A DNA stretch of 17,959 nucleotides, from the NCBI GenBank assembly GCA_029940115.1, contig JAOZRQ010000069.1:1-17959 (forward strand), written 5' to 3'. This DNA comes from Desulfobacterales bacterium (GTDB taxonomy: Bacteria; Desulfobacterota; Desulfobacteria; Desulfobacterales; 4be13). Both the position numbers and the translations under genes were made by a program. The notes beneath the pieces are model-generated. The model was given only the letters and a program-made list of their open reading frames with translations. It searched no databases and was not told where the DNA came from. This document shows positions 8,901-15,241 of the stretch, one piece after another. The first letter of the stretch is position 1. Each line of letters starts with the position of its first letter.

Positions 8901-9739
8901 TACTGGTCCCACGGCTCAACATACGCCTTGGTCTCCTGGACCGTGCCGTCGTCGGATACGGTGTCGGCCAGCACACGGTCGAGCACCTTCGCCACAAATG
9001 ACCGGTTCAGTTCCGAGACGTGAAACTCGCCCGAGTCGCCCAGGGCGATTCCCGAGGGCCAGCAGAACGGGAACTCGGTCGGCGGAACGCCGAATTTCGA
9101 GCTCGCGCAGTCGCCGTTCCCCGCGAGGGTCGTGACGATCCCCGCGGGGTCCACCTTTCGGACGACCATGTTGACCATGTCCGTCAGATAAAGGCTTCCC
9201 TCCGCATCCACCGCCACGTCCGTGGGATTGTCCATGAACGCGTCGGTCGCGGGGCCGCCGTCGCCGCCGTAGTTGGGGACGTCGGGTGTGCCGGCCGCGG
9301 TGGTGATGATGCCGTCGGCGCCGACCTTGCGGACGCAATGGTTGTAACGGTCCGCAACGTAGATGTTGCCCATGGCGTCCGCGGCCACGGCGGTCGGTCC
9401 GTCCAGACGTGCGTCCAGGGCCGGCCCGCCGTCGCCGCCATAATCCCCCTCGTACAGGCCCGTGGGGCCGCTGCCGGCCACGGTGGTGATGACGCCTCCG
9501 GCATCCACCTTGCGGATGCGCTGGTTGCCCGTGTCCGCGATGAGAAGGGCGCCCCAGCGGTCCCGGTCCACTCGGAACCGGGGGCGGGATTGTCCAGCCC
9601 CGCGATCTCGTCGTCCACGGACCCGTCGCCGTCCAGGTCGTCCGCGGTCCCGTCCGCGTCCGCGTCGAGCGCGTCCGCGAGGGTGTCGCCGTCGGTGTCG
9701 AGGAGCCTCACCACCCGGCCGTTGTCGGACGGCACCCAT
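5921..9739 (-). CDS. RHS locus segment 4: NHL repeats, YD repeats/RHS core and papain-like C-terminal domain
   Basis: The main open segment. Meaningful coding starts near 9580 (FRVDRDRWGALLIADTGNQR); the first ~50 codons are out-of-frame shadow of segment 3. Three NHL repeats follow (IADTGNQRIRKVD, VADRYNHCVRKV, LTDMVNMVVRKVD, each ending in VAG/AAG-type turns). Then come many YD repeats (YDSLGRL, YDDMMRLRTV, YDEMGRLL) and the RHS hallmark FGHRDYDPETGRWTAKDPI, closing with DSLGL, where RHS tips are normally released. The last ~129 residues (5924-6310) are the variable tip. They carry LGCGEQAEAV (Cys codon 6143-6145), PHKWLVL (His 6026-6028) and VADPW (Asp 5972-5974), a papain/transglutaminase-like triad order. 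A secreted contact-dependent or polymorphic toxin is the best guess. Confidence 0.8.
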   Translation of the reverse strand: MGAVRQRPGGEAPRHRRRHPRGRARRGRGRDRGRPGRRRVRGRRDRGAGQSRPRFRVDRDRWGALLIADTGNQRIRKVDAGGVITTVAGSGPTGLYEGDYGGDGGPALDARLDGPTAVAADAMGNIYVADRYNHCVRKVGADGIITTAAGTPDVPNYGGDGGPATDAFMDNPTDVAVDAEGSLYLTDMVNMVVRKVDPAGIVTTLAGNGDCASSKFGVPPTEFPFCWPSGIALGDSGEFHVSELNRSFVAKVLDRVLADTVSDDGTVQETKAYVEPWDQYHLVWRGRHTYTKDKDTHMSVLRFGYDSLGRLLSVSDPRFGGSRMTTVVRDADGIPEQIVSPDGIVTALAIDPITNRLVGVTQPDGGTYAFEYDGNGLMTAESDPEGNRFDHGFDDLGRVTDVWDPEGGHWNYDVTEFADGRVETTKTTAEGNATTYTDHTGSSGDYASEILSPSGGTTGFDRSADGMSVTKTLPCGTDLSFEYGLNPNFRFRYLRRMTQGTPSGLERVTERLRTYEDRDGDHVTDKAVETVTVDGRVTVHETDDLAHTRTLTSPENRQVVTNHDEDTGLTTRVRIAGLHDTVYDHHDDGRLRSVTVGDRVTGFVHDMAGDPRSVTVTDPGNRTIVYEYDDMMRLRTVRRPDTSVVSFEHDRNGNMTVLFPPSEARHGFGHNGVNLNDAYETPLENTYSHVYDRDRRLRERHFPSGKTITYVYDPAKLGRIETPEGNVVFGYDDCGAKVVSVTKGDEAIGYGHDGGIVTSETLTGTLNQSLVYHYDRNGDLEIDGMTYAGARTDYAWDDDGLLTGSGRLTITRNAGNGLPESVTAGDLSLTRSFNGHGETDGETFQVGSGNVLSWGVDERHPDGRIRQKTEDSSAHVYEYDEMGRLLTVTRDGALIEEYRYDDFGRRDHEMSVPRGIAGRSLTYDDEDRLVTVGGVVYEHDDDGFLERKTDGTEVTEYDYSSRGELLTVTLPDSTLIEYVHDPLGRRIAKKVNGAVVEKYLWQGLTRLLAVYNADDSLRMRFEYADARMPVAMAKDGATYYLAYDQVGSLKVVADASGNVAKRIGCDTFGNILSDSDPAFAVPFGFAGGLHDRDTGLVRFGHRDYDPETGRWTAKDPILFAAGNADLYGYCANDPINWIDSLGLSEADVLKLHDIFQFMVGALTEAERRHPYSYLNNFLSTLQMLNKCGMSDDGNRYLGCGEQAEAVRTGMSQCKKEDHFDDNWTFELVQGHTGSGFPHKWLVLKSDNPDDPTIVADPWADHFGDPIGSYSSE

Positions 9740-10422
9740 GCGGCGCTGTCCCGGTCGTAATATCCCACCGGAACCGGATCGCCCGCGTCGAATCCGAGGA
9801 AGTTGTCCACCCAGACCACCACCGGCTTGTCAAAGGTCACCCGGTCGGCCTCGTCCACCGCGAGCTCCGCACAGTAGGTGTAGGCTGAGGTCGGCGGCAG
9901 GACGGCCGGCATCGAGTCGGGGGTGGCGAACTCGGTCGCGCGGGCCGTGATGCTGGACAAGTCGCCGGTGACGTTCCCCGCCGCGTCCACGGCATGGGCC
10001 ATGTTGTCCCCTGTGAAGACCATGGTGCAGGCGCGGCTTCCGAACTCGTCGGTGACCTGGGTGCTCCGGTGGCTGATGACCGTGTCCGGATTCCCGTCGA
10101 ATGTGACGGTCGTGGAGAGGGGATCCTGTGCGATCAGCGCCGGTGTCGGGGCCACGGCGATCTCCCGCTTGGGAACTTCCACTTGGCGATGGGCCGTGAT
10201 GTGCCCCTCACGCTCATACACGACGGTGAGCACCCCGCCGCCCAGCACCGGCAGCGAGAACCTGCCGGCCTCGTCGGTGAGGCAGGTGCCGTATTCCGGA
10301 TGCCCGTGGATCCGGACCGTCACGCCGGGGAGGGGGGACGCGTCCGGGCCGCGGACCAGCCCCGTGACCACCGAGAAGCGGTTCGGGTCGTAGGTCGCGA
10401 GTTGGGTGTCCGATGGGATCAG
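9580..10422 (-). CDS. RHS locus segment 3: carboxypeptidase-regulatory-like domain and acidic calcium-type repeats
   Basis: The in-frame part begins PSDTQLATYDPNRFSVVTGL and continues with a carboxypeptidase-regulatory-like beta domain (LVRGPDASPLPGVTVRIHG, DEAGRFSLPV). Next come TTVTFDGNP, DEFGSRACTMVFTGDN and FDKPVVVWVDNFLGFD, a block shared by a family of large RHS proteins. The end is an acidic run, DTDGDTLADALDADADG followed by DDLDGDGSVDDE, resembling thrombospondin type 3 calcium-binding repeats. The same frame remains open to 9184 and its first ATG is at 10371, but past the five-G run at 9580 it no longer encodes recognisable protein. Confidence 0.7.
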
Positions 10423-10769
10423 ATCAGGTCCTCATATCGCGAGCCGAAGAAGCCCTCGGGCTGGGGTTGCACCTCAATTTCCCGGACCACCACCTTGGCC
10501 TGTGCCGACGCGGTGCCTCCGGGACCTGTGGCGGTGATGGTGTATGTGGTGGTCCCCGCGGGGGTCACGCCGCCCGTTCCGGACGTGCCGACGGCGAATC
10601 CGGGATCGGGCGAGATGACGCAGGTCGCCGCGTCGTCCGAGTGCCATGTCAGGAGGGACGACCCGCCGGTCAGGACGGCCGGGGGATCGGCGCCCACCTC
10701 CACCCTCGGCGGACGCGGGCCCACCGTGATCGTCAGCGCCCCGTCCGACCGGATCGCGGCCGCGGCCAT
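10419..10769 (-). CDS. RHS locus segment 2: Ig-like domain
   Basis: This segment reads from the beta-helix end (AIRSDGALTITV) through an Ig-like bacterial surface domain: PPRVEVGADPPAVLTGGSS, LLTWHSDDAATCVISPDPG, then TPAGTTTYTITATGPGG. It ends RYEDLI followed by TGA. Dropping one copy of a duplicated 5-mer lets the frame run on as RYEDLI-PSDTQLATYDPNRFS into segment 3, a linker I recall from full-length relatives. The ATG at 10769 is unlikely to be a real start since the protein continues upstream in another frame. Confidence 0.7.
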   Translation of the reverse strand: MAAAAIRSDGALTITVGPRPPRVEVGADPPAVLTGGSSLLTWHSDDAATCVISPDPGFAVGTSGTGGVTPAGTTTYTITATGPGGTASAQAKVVVREIEVQPQPEGFFGSRYEDLI

Positions 10770-11164
10770 GGTCCCCTGCCGTGGCGCAGGGTGACGCCCC
10801 TCACGGCGACCGTCGCGTCCGGCCCCACGGTCAGGAGGCCGTGGCCGGCGGCCCCGGGCGTCGTGTCCGCCTGAAGGGTCACCGCGAATCCCCCGGCATC
10901 GATGGTCAGGTCCCTCCCGATGATGATCCGCGAGTCCAGGGTCATGGCGTGATCACCGGAGAAGGTGATGACGGATCCCTCCTCCGCGTCAAGGACGCAC
11001 TGCCTGAGAGACCCCGGGCCGGCGTCGTCGTCGTTTGTGACGACACAGCCGCCGAACTCCCCGACGACATTCGCGGCCGCGAAGGTTGCGAATGCCAAGA
11101 AAAAAGACACAAGAATGAACGGGATGATGATCACCGTCCGACCAAAAAAACTGCTGTCTCCCAT
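10733..11164 (-). CDS. RHS locus segment 1: signal peptide and beta-helix start
   Basis: First open segment of the RHS protein. An N-terminal hydrophobic stretch (VIIIPFILVSFFLAFATFAAA) looks like a signal peptide with cleavage near AAA. After it comes DAGPGSLRQCV...EEGSVITF, the pattern that opens parallel beta-helix repeats in exported proteins, then DLTIDAGGFAVTL and VRGVTLRHG. Real coding continues only to about 10777; the last ~14 residues are out of frame. Restoring one base at the four-G run leads into AIRSDGALTIT in segment 2, which continues the beta-helix pattern. The helix is short, with only a few rungs, so an internal deletion is possible. Confidence 0.7.
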   Translation of the reverse strand: MGDSSFFGRTVIIIPFILVSFFLAFATFAAANVVGEFGGCVVTNDDDAGPGSLRQCVLDAEEGSVITFSGDHAMTLDSRIIIGRDLTIDAGGFAVTLQADTTPGAAGHGLLTVGPDATVAVRGVTLRHGRGPWPRPRSGRTGR

Positions 11165-11247
11165 CTTTCTCCTCCTCATCCTCTCTGTCGGGCATCCGCT
11201 CGGTCACATTCACGGATGCCGTTTTCAGAATCTGCCCGCCCATGTTT

Positions 11248-11323
11248 GCCAAACTGCAAGTTTGGCACTCCTCGCAAACTGCAAGCTTGGCACTCCTTGC
11301 AAACTGCAAGCTTGGCACTCCGG
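11248..11323. repeat. Three tandem 25-bp palindromic units, orientation A
   Basis: Units start at 11249, 11274 and 11299 and contain CAAACTGCAAGTTTGGCACTCC (first copy) or the GCTTGGC variant. Each core is close to a perfect inverted repeat around TGCA. It is the reverse complement of the repeat at 11829-11998, so the two arrays face each other across about 500 bp. The array lies in the upstream region of the RHS gene. Confidence 0.85.
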
Positions 11324-11813
11324 CTCTCCCCTCATGTTAAGGATGGGTTGGGCAACCATGTTCGCCTCTCAACATCATGAGGAACCGGTCCGTCAGACCG
11401 CGTCCGGAGGGACCCCGCTTCTCGTGGGACAGGCATCCGGAGCCTCGTCAGTCCGGTTCCGCAGTCTGGCCAGCCTTCCGCTTGGCCCTCCGCGACAGCC
11501 CGGAGCCGCAGTCGCAGGTTCCGGTTCGTCCCATCAGGTCGGGAAGGTCGCTCCCCTAACATCTGCGGCGTATGATAGCAACCGATGAGGGGGGTGTCAA
11601 CTAGGAAAAAACCTGTGTGCAAGTGCCTGATTTCACATTGCCCAAAAAGTGGGTTTTCGAGGTCGACCATCTCCTGAAACCCTTGAAAAATGGGCTCACA
11701 TAGGGGTGCGAAACTTGAGACCGGGTTTCCTCGTCTTCTGATGCGTCTGGAAAGGCTCAGGATCGTGGCTGTCTGAAATCACATGCAACCACAAAATCCG
11801 TTATAGCCTAGCC
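11324..11813. other. Gap between two inverted repeat arrays, no gene recognised
   Basis: About 490 bp. The first half is GC-rich like the RHS gene, the second is more AT-rich. One short plus-strand stretch (about 11620-11702) reads VQVPDFTLPKKWVFEVDHLL to a TAG and might be the tail of a decayed gene, but no start or family is recognisable. No convincing RBS or terminator was seen. Confidence 0.45.
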
Positions 11814-12015
11814 TTCAACAAAAAAAATGTCCGGAGTGCCAAACTTGCAGTTTGGCGGGACCCCAAAAAAATTGTCCGGAGTGCCAAACTTGCAGTTTGG
11901 CGAGGCCCCAAAAAAATTGTCCGGAGTGCCAAACTTGCAGTTTGGCGGGACCCCAAAAAAATTGTCCGGAGTGCCAAACTTGCAGTTTGGCGGAGCGACA
12001 AACATTTTGTTGAAA
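11814..12015. repeat. Four 45-bp palindrome-bearing units inside an inverted-repeat frame
   Basis: Units start at 11829, 11874, 11919 and 11964. Each holds the perfect hairpin GCCAAACTTGCAGTTTGGC (8-bp arms, TGC loop), preceded by GTCCGGAGT and followed by a CCCCAAAAAAATT linker. The block is bounded by TTCAACAAAA...ATGT at 11815 and ACATTTTGTTGAA ending near 12014, an inverted pair, so it looks like one mobile or REP/BIME-like element. Confidence 0.9.
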
Positions 12016-12044
12016 GCTCTAAAATCAGGAATGTCACAAACCGC

Positions 12045-12073
12045 TTGACAATATGAGATGGCAATGTCATACT
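12045..12073 (+). promoter_or_regulatory. Sigma70-type promoter candidate for ribBA
   Basis: TTGACA (12045-12050), a 17-bp spacer and CATACT (12068-12073): a perfect -35 box and a 4/6 match to the -10 consensus at optimal spacing. It points toward ribBA, whose start is about 485 nt downstream of the predicted transcription start near 12080. It is the best promoter match I saw in the window. Confidence 0.55.
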
Positions 12074-12080
12074 AAAAGAT

Positions 12081-12208
12081 TGTCTTAAATTGGGCATCTT
12101 TCATTTTGCCTGAAAGGTGGTTCACACTTTTCAGTTTGCAGTTCCGCCTTCAGGCGGTGCGAGACCGCCGAGAGGCGGAACTACAAACTGAAAAGATGTC
12201 TTAAATTG
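12081..12208. repeat. Long imperfect hairpin flanked by 12-bp direct repeats
   Basis: CTTTTCAGTTTG (12127-12138) pairs exactly with CAAACTGAAAAG (12184-12195). Inside are AGTTCCGCC/GGCGGAACT and two GGCGG-type sub-stems. The 12-mer TGTCTTAAATTG occurs directly repeated at 12081-12092 and 12197-12208, flanking the hairpin as target-site duplications would. Confidence 0.75.
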
Positions 12209-12233
12209 CCATCAATATCCACTTGCTCCATGG

Positions 12234-12316
12234 AAGGTGTTTGAAAACTCCCTTGCCCGTGCCCCTGCCCGAAACTGGGCATGGGCAGAGGGGTAACAGG
12301 TGTTTCCAAACACCTT
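12234..12316. repeat. 83-bp hairpin
   Basis: AAGGTGTTTG (12234-12243) pairs perfectly with CAAACACCTT (12307-12316), extended by AAAC/GTTT after one mismatch. The inside is a second imperfect stem of CCCTTGCCCGTGCCC against GGGCATGGGCAGAGG. There is no T-run after it, so it is not a classical terminator. It lies within the predicted ribBA leader. Confidence 0.75.
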
Positions 12317-12378
12317 ATAGAGATTGGCAAATCTGGTCTTGGCTAGTTCGGATTTTGTCAATCCGCAACTTTCACTCC

Positions 12379-12516
12379 GGATTCCTGCTTTCGCAGGAAT
12401 GACAGCGGGCAACTGACAACCCGCAACTTTCATAGTGGATTCCTGCTTTCGCAGGAATGACAGGGAAGGTTGCAACTGACAACTGACAGTGGATTCCTGC
12501 TTTCGCAGGAATGACA
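12379..12516. repeat. Three REP-like copies of ATTCCTGCTTTCGCAGGAAT
   Basis: Copies GG-ATTCCTGCTTTCGCAGGAAT-GACA lie at 12379-12404, 12437-12462 and 12491-12516, each a near-perfect hairpin. They are separated by stretches rich in CAACTGACAAC. This is a widespread extragenic palindrome whose spurious translations contain SFLRKQES or VIPAKAGI. The last copy ends 48 bp before the ribBA start. Confidence 0.92.
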
Positions 12517-12564
12517 GGGACAACTGACAACCTGCAACCAGCAAAGGAGATCGTCAAAAGAACA

Positions 12565-13782
12565 ATGCCGCTACTTACCATTGAAGAAGCAATAAAGGAG
12601 ATCATATCCGGACGCATGGTCATCCTTGTGGATGATGAAGACCGTGAGAATGAGGGCGACCTGACCATGGCCGCTGAGAAGGTCACGCCTGAGGCGATCA
12701 ATTTCATGGCAAAATACGGCCGGGGACTGATATGCCTTTCCATGACAGGGGAGAAAATCGACGCGCTTGAACTCCCCCTGATGGTTGAAAACAACACCTC
12801 GAAGTTTCATACTGGCTTCACGGTGTCCATAGAGGCAAGACACGGTGTCACCACAGGCATATCGGCCGCGGATCGCGCCACCACCACCCTCGCCGCGGTG
12901 GCTGATGGTGCGAAGCCGAAAGACCTTGTCCGGCCTGGGCATGTGTTCCCGTTGCGGGCAAAAAACGGGGGCGTCATGGCCCGGGCAGGCCAGACAGAAG
13001 GCTCGGTTGACTTGGCCAGACTTGCCGGATTGAAACCTTCGGGCGTGATCTGCGAAATCATGAATGATGACGGCACCATGTCCCGAATGCCGGACCTTGA
13101 AAAGTTCAGCGAGGAACACAGGATCGGGATCTGCACCATCGCGGACCTGATTGAATATCGGATGCGTACCGAATCCTTTGTGAAGCAAGCCGCGCCTGAA
13201 ATCAGCATTCCGACTGCTTATGCAGGAGAGTTTAAGATTCGGGTGTATGAGACCGATCTCGACAATCTGCTCCACATTGTTCTGATCAAGGGCGAGATTG
13301 ATCCGAACAAACCGACGCTTGTCCGTGTCCATTCCGAGTGCATGACAGGCGACATCTTCGGCTCGTTCCGCTGTGACTGCGGGGATCAGTTGCACAAGGC
13401 CATGCAGATGATGGAAGAGGAAGGTGCCGGTGTGCTCCTCTACCTGAGGCAGGAGGGCCGAGGGATCGGCCTGGTGAACAAGTTGAAGGCGTATGCCTTG
13501 CAGGACAAGGGGATGGACACCGTTCAGGCAAACGAGGAACTCGGATTCAAAGACGACCTGAGAGATTACGGAATCGGCGCACAGATTCTTGCTGCGGTGG
13601 GCGTCCGGAAGATGCGGCTGATGACCAACAATCCAAAAAAGATGGTGGGGCTTGAGGGATACGGACTCAGCATCGTTGATCAGGTCCCCATCGAAGTCGA
13701 GCCGAATGAGTTCAACAAGGGCTATCTGGCATGCAAGAAGCTGAAAATGGGACATTTGTTGAACATTGATGCCAATCCGTAA
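12565..13782 (+). CDS. ribBA: Bifunctional 3,4-dihydroxy-2-butanone 4-phosphate synthase / GTP cyclohydrolase II
   Basis: A 405-residue enzyme catalysing the two entry reactions of riboflavin synthesis: ribulose 5-phosphate to dihydroxybutanone phosphate (N-terminal RibB) and GTP to the diaminopyrimidine intermediate (C-terminal RibA). RibB motifs: DDEDRENEGDL at 23-33 and RHGVTTGISAADRATT from 92. RibA motifs: HSECMTGDIFGSFRCDCGDQ with zinc ligands C259, C270, C272, then RQEGRGIGL, VQANEELGF and RDYGIGAQIL. The ATG at 12565 fits the usual N-terminus; AAGGAG lies 15 bases upstream, rather far. An in-frame ATG at 12511 lies inside a REP repeat and is rejected. First gene of a ribBA-ribH-nusB set; ribD and ribE are absent from the window. 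No FMN riboswitch was seen upstream. Confidence 0.97.
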   Translation: MPLLTIEEAIKEIISGRMVILVDDEDRENEGDLTMAAEKVTPEAINFMAKYGRGLICLSMTGEKIDALELPLMVENNTSKFHTGFTVSIEARHGVTTGISAADRATTTLAAVADGAKPKDLVRPGHVFPLRAKNGGVMARAGQTEGSVDLARLAGLKPSGVICEIMNDDGTMSRMPDLEKFSEEHRIGICTIADLIEYRMRTESFVKQAAPEISIPTAYAGEFKIRVYETDLDNLLHIVLIKGEIDPNKPTLVRVHSECMTGDIFGSFRCDCGDQLHKAMQMMEEEGAGVLLYLRQEGRGIGLVNKLKAYALQDKGMDTVQANEELGFKDDLRDYGIGAQILAAVGVRKMRLMTNNPKKMVGLEGYGLSIVDQVPIEVEPNEFNKGYLACKKLKMGHLLNIDANP

Positions 13783-13937
13783 ACAAGCAAAATCTGAACG
13801 ATGAACGATGAACAACCAGCAGATCGGAAAGTTCTGCCATGGACTGATGGATTCCGGGTCAAACCTGTCCCTGACATCTTTATAAGTACCCGGCCAAAAG
13901 TTTTCCGGGATTTTTCTTGGGGAGGACAACTCACAAA

Positions 13938-13992
13938 CCGCGGATGGACGCGGATGAGTCCGCCGTCTGCGTTCATCTGCGTCCATCTGCGG
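13938..13992. repeat. Inverted repeat of CCGCGGATGGACGCGGATGA type
   Basis: The left arm (13938-13957) pairs with the right arm (13973-13992, TCATCTGCGTCCATCTGCGG) with two mismatches over 20 bp. The motif is a known extragenic repeat whose translations read ADERR or ICVHLRL. It fills the 291-bp ribBA-ribH gap. Just upstream, near 13798, GATGAAC-type 7-mers recur three times. Confidence 0.85.
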
Positions 13993-14073
13993 CTCACAAT
14001 GGGAAGGTTGTCCCTCATATGCAGACACCTGAAAACATATGGCCAGGTACAAACTGAAAATCGGAGAAAAATC

Positions 14074-14577
14074 ATGGCAAAGACGCTTGAAGGAAAACTG
14101 ATTGCCGAAGGCAAAAGGTTCGGCCTGATTGTCAGCCGTTTTAACGACTTTATCACGGACAGACTTGTGCGCGGCGCGCTGGATGCCTTGACGCGTTGCG
14201 GTGCAAAAGAGGAGGATATTGAAATCGCCAAGGTCCCCGGCGCGTTTGAGATCCCCCTGATCGCAAAAAAGATGGCGAAAAATGGCATGTATCACGCGGT
14301 GATCTGCCTCGGAGCGGTCATCCGGGGGTCCACCCCGCATTTCGACTACGTTTGCGCGGAAGCTTCAAAGGGGATCGCGAGCGCCAGCATGGAAACAGAG
14401 ATCCCGATCATATTCGGGATCATCACCACGGACACCATTGAGCAGGCCATCGAACGCGCGGGAACAAAATCGGGAAACAAAGGCTGGAGCGCGGCCATCG
14501 CCGCTGTGGAAATGGCGAATCTGATGGAGGTTTTCGACGGTAAGACTTCCCAAGTCCCAAAGATCACCAAGGTTTAA
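14074..14577 (+). CDS. ribH: 6,7-dimethyl-8-ribityllumazine synthase
   Basis: A 167-residue lumazine synthase, which condenses dihydroxybutanone phosphate (from RibBA) with the ribitylamino-pyrimidine to give the riboflavin precursor. The enzyme normally forms pentamers or 60-mer shells. Motifs: SRFNDFITDRLVRGAL, VPGAFEIPL, GAVIRGSTPHFDYVC with catalytic His89, and GIITTDTIEQAIERAG. The ATG at 14074 is preceded by GGAG with 7-base spacing and gives the normal family length; the frame is open upstream to 13801, but that part is a translated repeat. It sits 291 bp after ribBA and 77 bp before nusB. Confidence 0.97.
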   Translation: MAKTLEGKLIAEGKRFGLIVSRFNDFITDRLVRGALDALTRCGAKEEDIEIAKVPGAFEIPLIAKKMAKNGMYHAVICLGAVIRGSTPHFDYVCAEASKGIASASMETEIPIIFGIITTDTIEQAIERAGTKSGNKGWSAAIAAVEMANLMEVFDGKTSQVPKITKV

Positions 14578-14584
14578 CTCAAAG

Positions 14585-14620
14585 CTGTAAGCTCGAAGTT
14601 GCAAGCGTGGCAACTTACAG
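14585..14620. repeat. Imperfect hairpin after ribH
   Basis: CTGTAAG (14585-14591) and AAGTTGC (14596-14602) pair with GCAACTTACAG (14610-14620). The AAGCTGTAAGCTC core recurs at 17075-17087, so this is a dispersed repeat. There is no T-tract downstream, so it is probably not an intrinsic terminator. Confidence 0.6.
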
Positions 14621-14654
14621 TTTACCGCTAACCGCTTACCGGAATGCTTATGTT

Positions 14655-15080
14655 ATGAAAAAAACCCGCACCAAGGCACGGGAACTCGCATTGCAGGCGC
14701 TCTTTTACATGGATATGCGCCAAAATGCCTCTCCAGACGCGCTGGTTCTCTTTTGCGAGAATTTTCCCCCATCAGAGAGAACGAGACCTTTCTTTCTGGA
14801 ACTGGTGAAAGGCATCATCCCTGTCATACCCGATATTGACACGCTCATCGAGCGTTTTTCCGAAAACTGGAAAATCGGCCGCATGGCCTGTGTGGACAGA
14901 AACATCATACGGATCGCTGCATATGAAATACTCTTCCGTGAGGATATTCCCACAAAGGTCTCCATAAACGAGGCCATCGAGATCGGGAAAAAGTTCGGCA
15001 CAGAAGATTCCGGCGCCTTTATCAATGGGATCCTTGACAGTATCCGTATCGCTATGGTGAAAGATGAACTGAAAAGTTGA
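14655..15080 (+). CDS. nusB: Transcription antitermination factor NusB
   Basis: A 141-residue all-helical NusB protein, which binds boxA RNA with NusE (S10) in rRNA antitermination complexes. The start KKTRTKARELALQALFYMDM shows the typical R(x)xARxxALQALY-like helix. Later come DRNIIRIAAYEILFREDIP and INEAIEIGKKFGTEDSGAFINGILD, the family's conserved C-terminal motifs. The ATG at 14655 gives the expected length; only a weak GGAA lies upstream. It follows ribH by 77 bp, the usual rib-nusB association in many bacteria. Confidence 0.96.
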   Translation: MKKTRTKARELALQALFYMDMRQNASPDALVLFCENFPPSERTRPFFLELVKGIIPVIPDIDTLIERFSENWKIGRMACVDRNIIRIAAYEILFREDIPTKVSINEAIEIGKKFGTEDSGAFINGILDSIRIAMVKDELKS

Positions 15081-15095
15081 AAGTTGATTTTATCC

Positions 15096-15218
15096 CCTGC
15101 CCTGTGCCCGTGCCCCTTGCCCGTGAACGTGCATGTTCACGTTCACGTTCACGTTTACGTTTACGTTCACGTTCACGTTCACGTTCATGTTCACGTTCAC
15201 GGGCACGTGCAGGGCAGG
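15096..15218. repeat. GTTCAC hexamer array enclosed by inverted repeats
   Basis: CCTGCCCTGTGCCCGTG (15096-15112) is mirrored by CGGGCACGTGCAGGGCAGG (15200-15218). Between them are about 11 copies of GTTCAC with GTTTAC and GTTCAT variants (15135-15200) and one opposite-facing GTGAACGTG. The array fills the nusB-trpB gap and ends 23 bp before the trpB start. It stays open in all plus frames, making artificial Arg/Ser- or His/Val-rich N-terminal extensions. Confidence 0.9.
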
Positions 15219-15241
15219 ATGCCCAATTTAAGGAGCATGAC

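Larger units (their letters stand above)
5921..11164 (-). pseudogene. Exported NHL/RHS-repeat protein with papain-like C-terminus, interrupted by three frame breaks
   Basis: Four minus-strand segments in changing frames read as one protein. Order from the N-terminus: signal peptide, beta-helix, Ig-like domain, carboxypeptidase-regulatory-like domain, acidic DxDxDG repeats, NHL repeats, YD repeats and RHS core, papain-like tip. Breaks lie at a four-G run (10773-10776), a 5-bp duplication GATCAGATCA (10417-10426) and a five-G run (9580-9584). Adding one base at each run and removing one 5-mer gives 5241 bp, exactly 1747 codons. The start at 11164 (MGDSSFFG) has AGGAGG 6 bases upstream. The gene is clearly richer in G+C than its neighbours, as RHS genes often are. 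Whether it is truly broken or carries assembly errors cannot be decided from sequence; homopolymer slips favour error, the 5-bp duplication favours real mutation. Confidence 0.75.

Noticed and set aside
11332..11670. Minus-strand 112-codon open frame upstream of RHS
   Set aside because: Arg-rich low-information composition, no RBS identified and no family recognised.
11829..11998. CRISPR array with 45-bp period
   Set aside because: The sequence between palindromes is itself repeated (CCCCAAAAAAATT linker), so there are no spacers.
12216..12564. FMN (RFN) riboswitch upstream of ribBA
   Set aside because: The conserved GGGTGAAAATCCC and ACCGGCGG-type blocks are absent; only repeats and hairpins are seen.
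12571..14340. Long minus-strand open frame of 589 codons opposite ribBA and ribH
   Set aside because: It lies antisense to two well-conserved enzymes and has no recognisable motif; it crosses the intergenic repeat.
15077..15241. N-terminal extension of TrpB rich in Arg and Ser
   Set aside because: It is translated hexamer repeat; a strong RBS precedes the ATG at 15242, which gives the normal family N-terminus.
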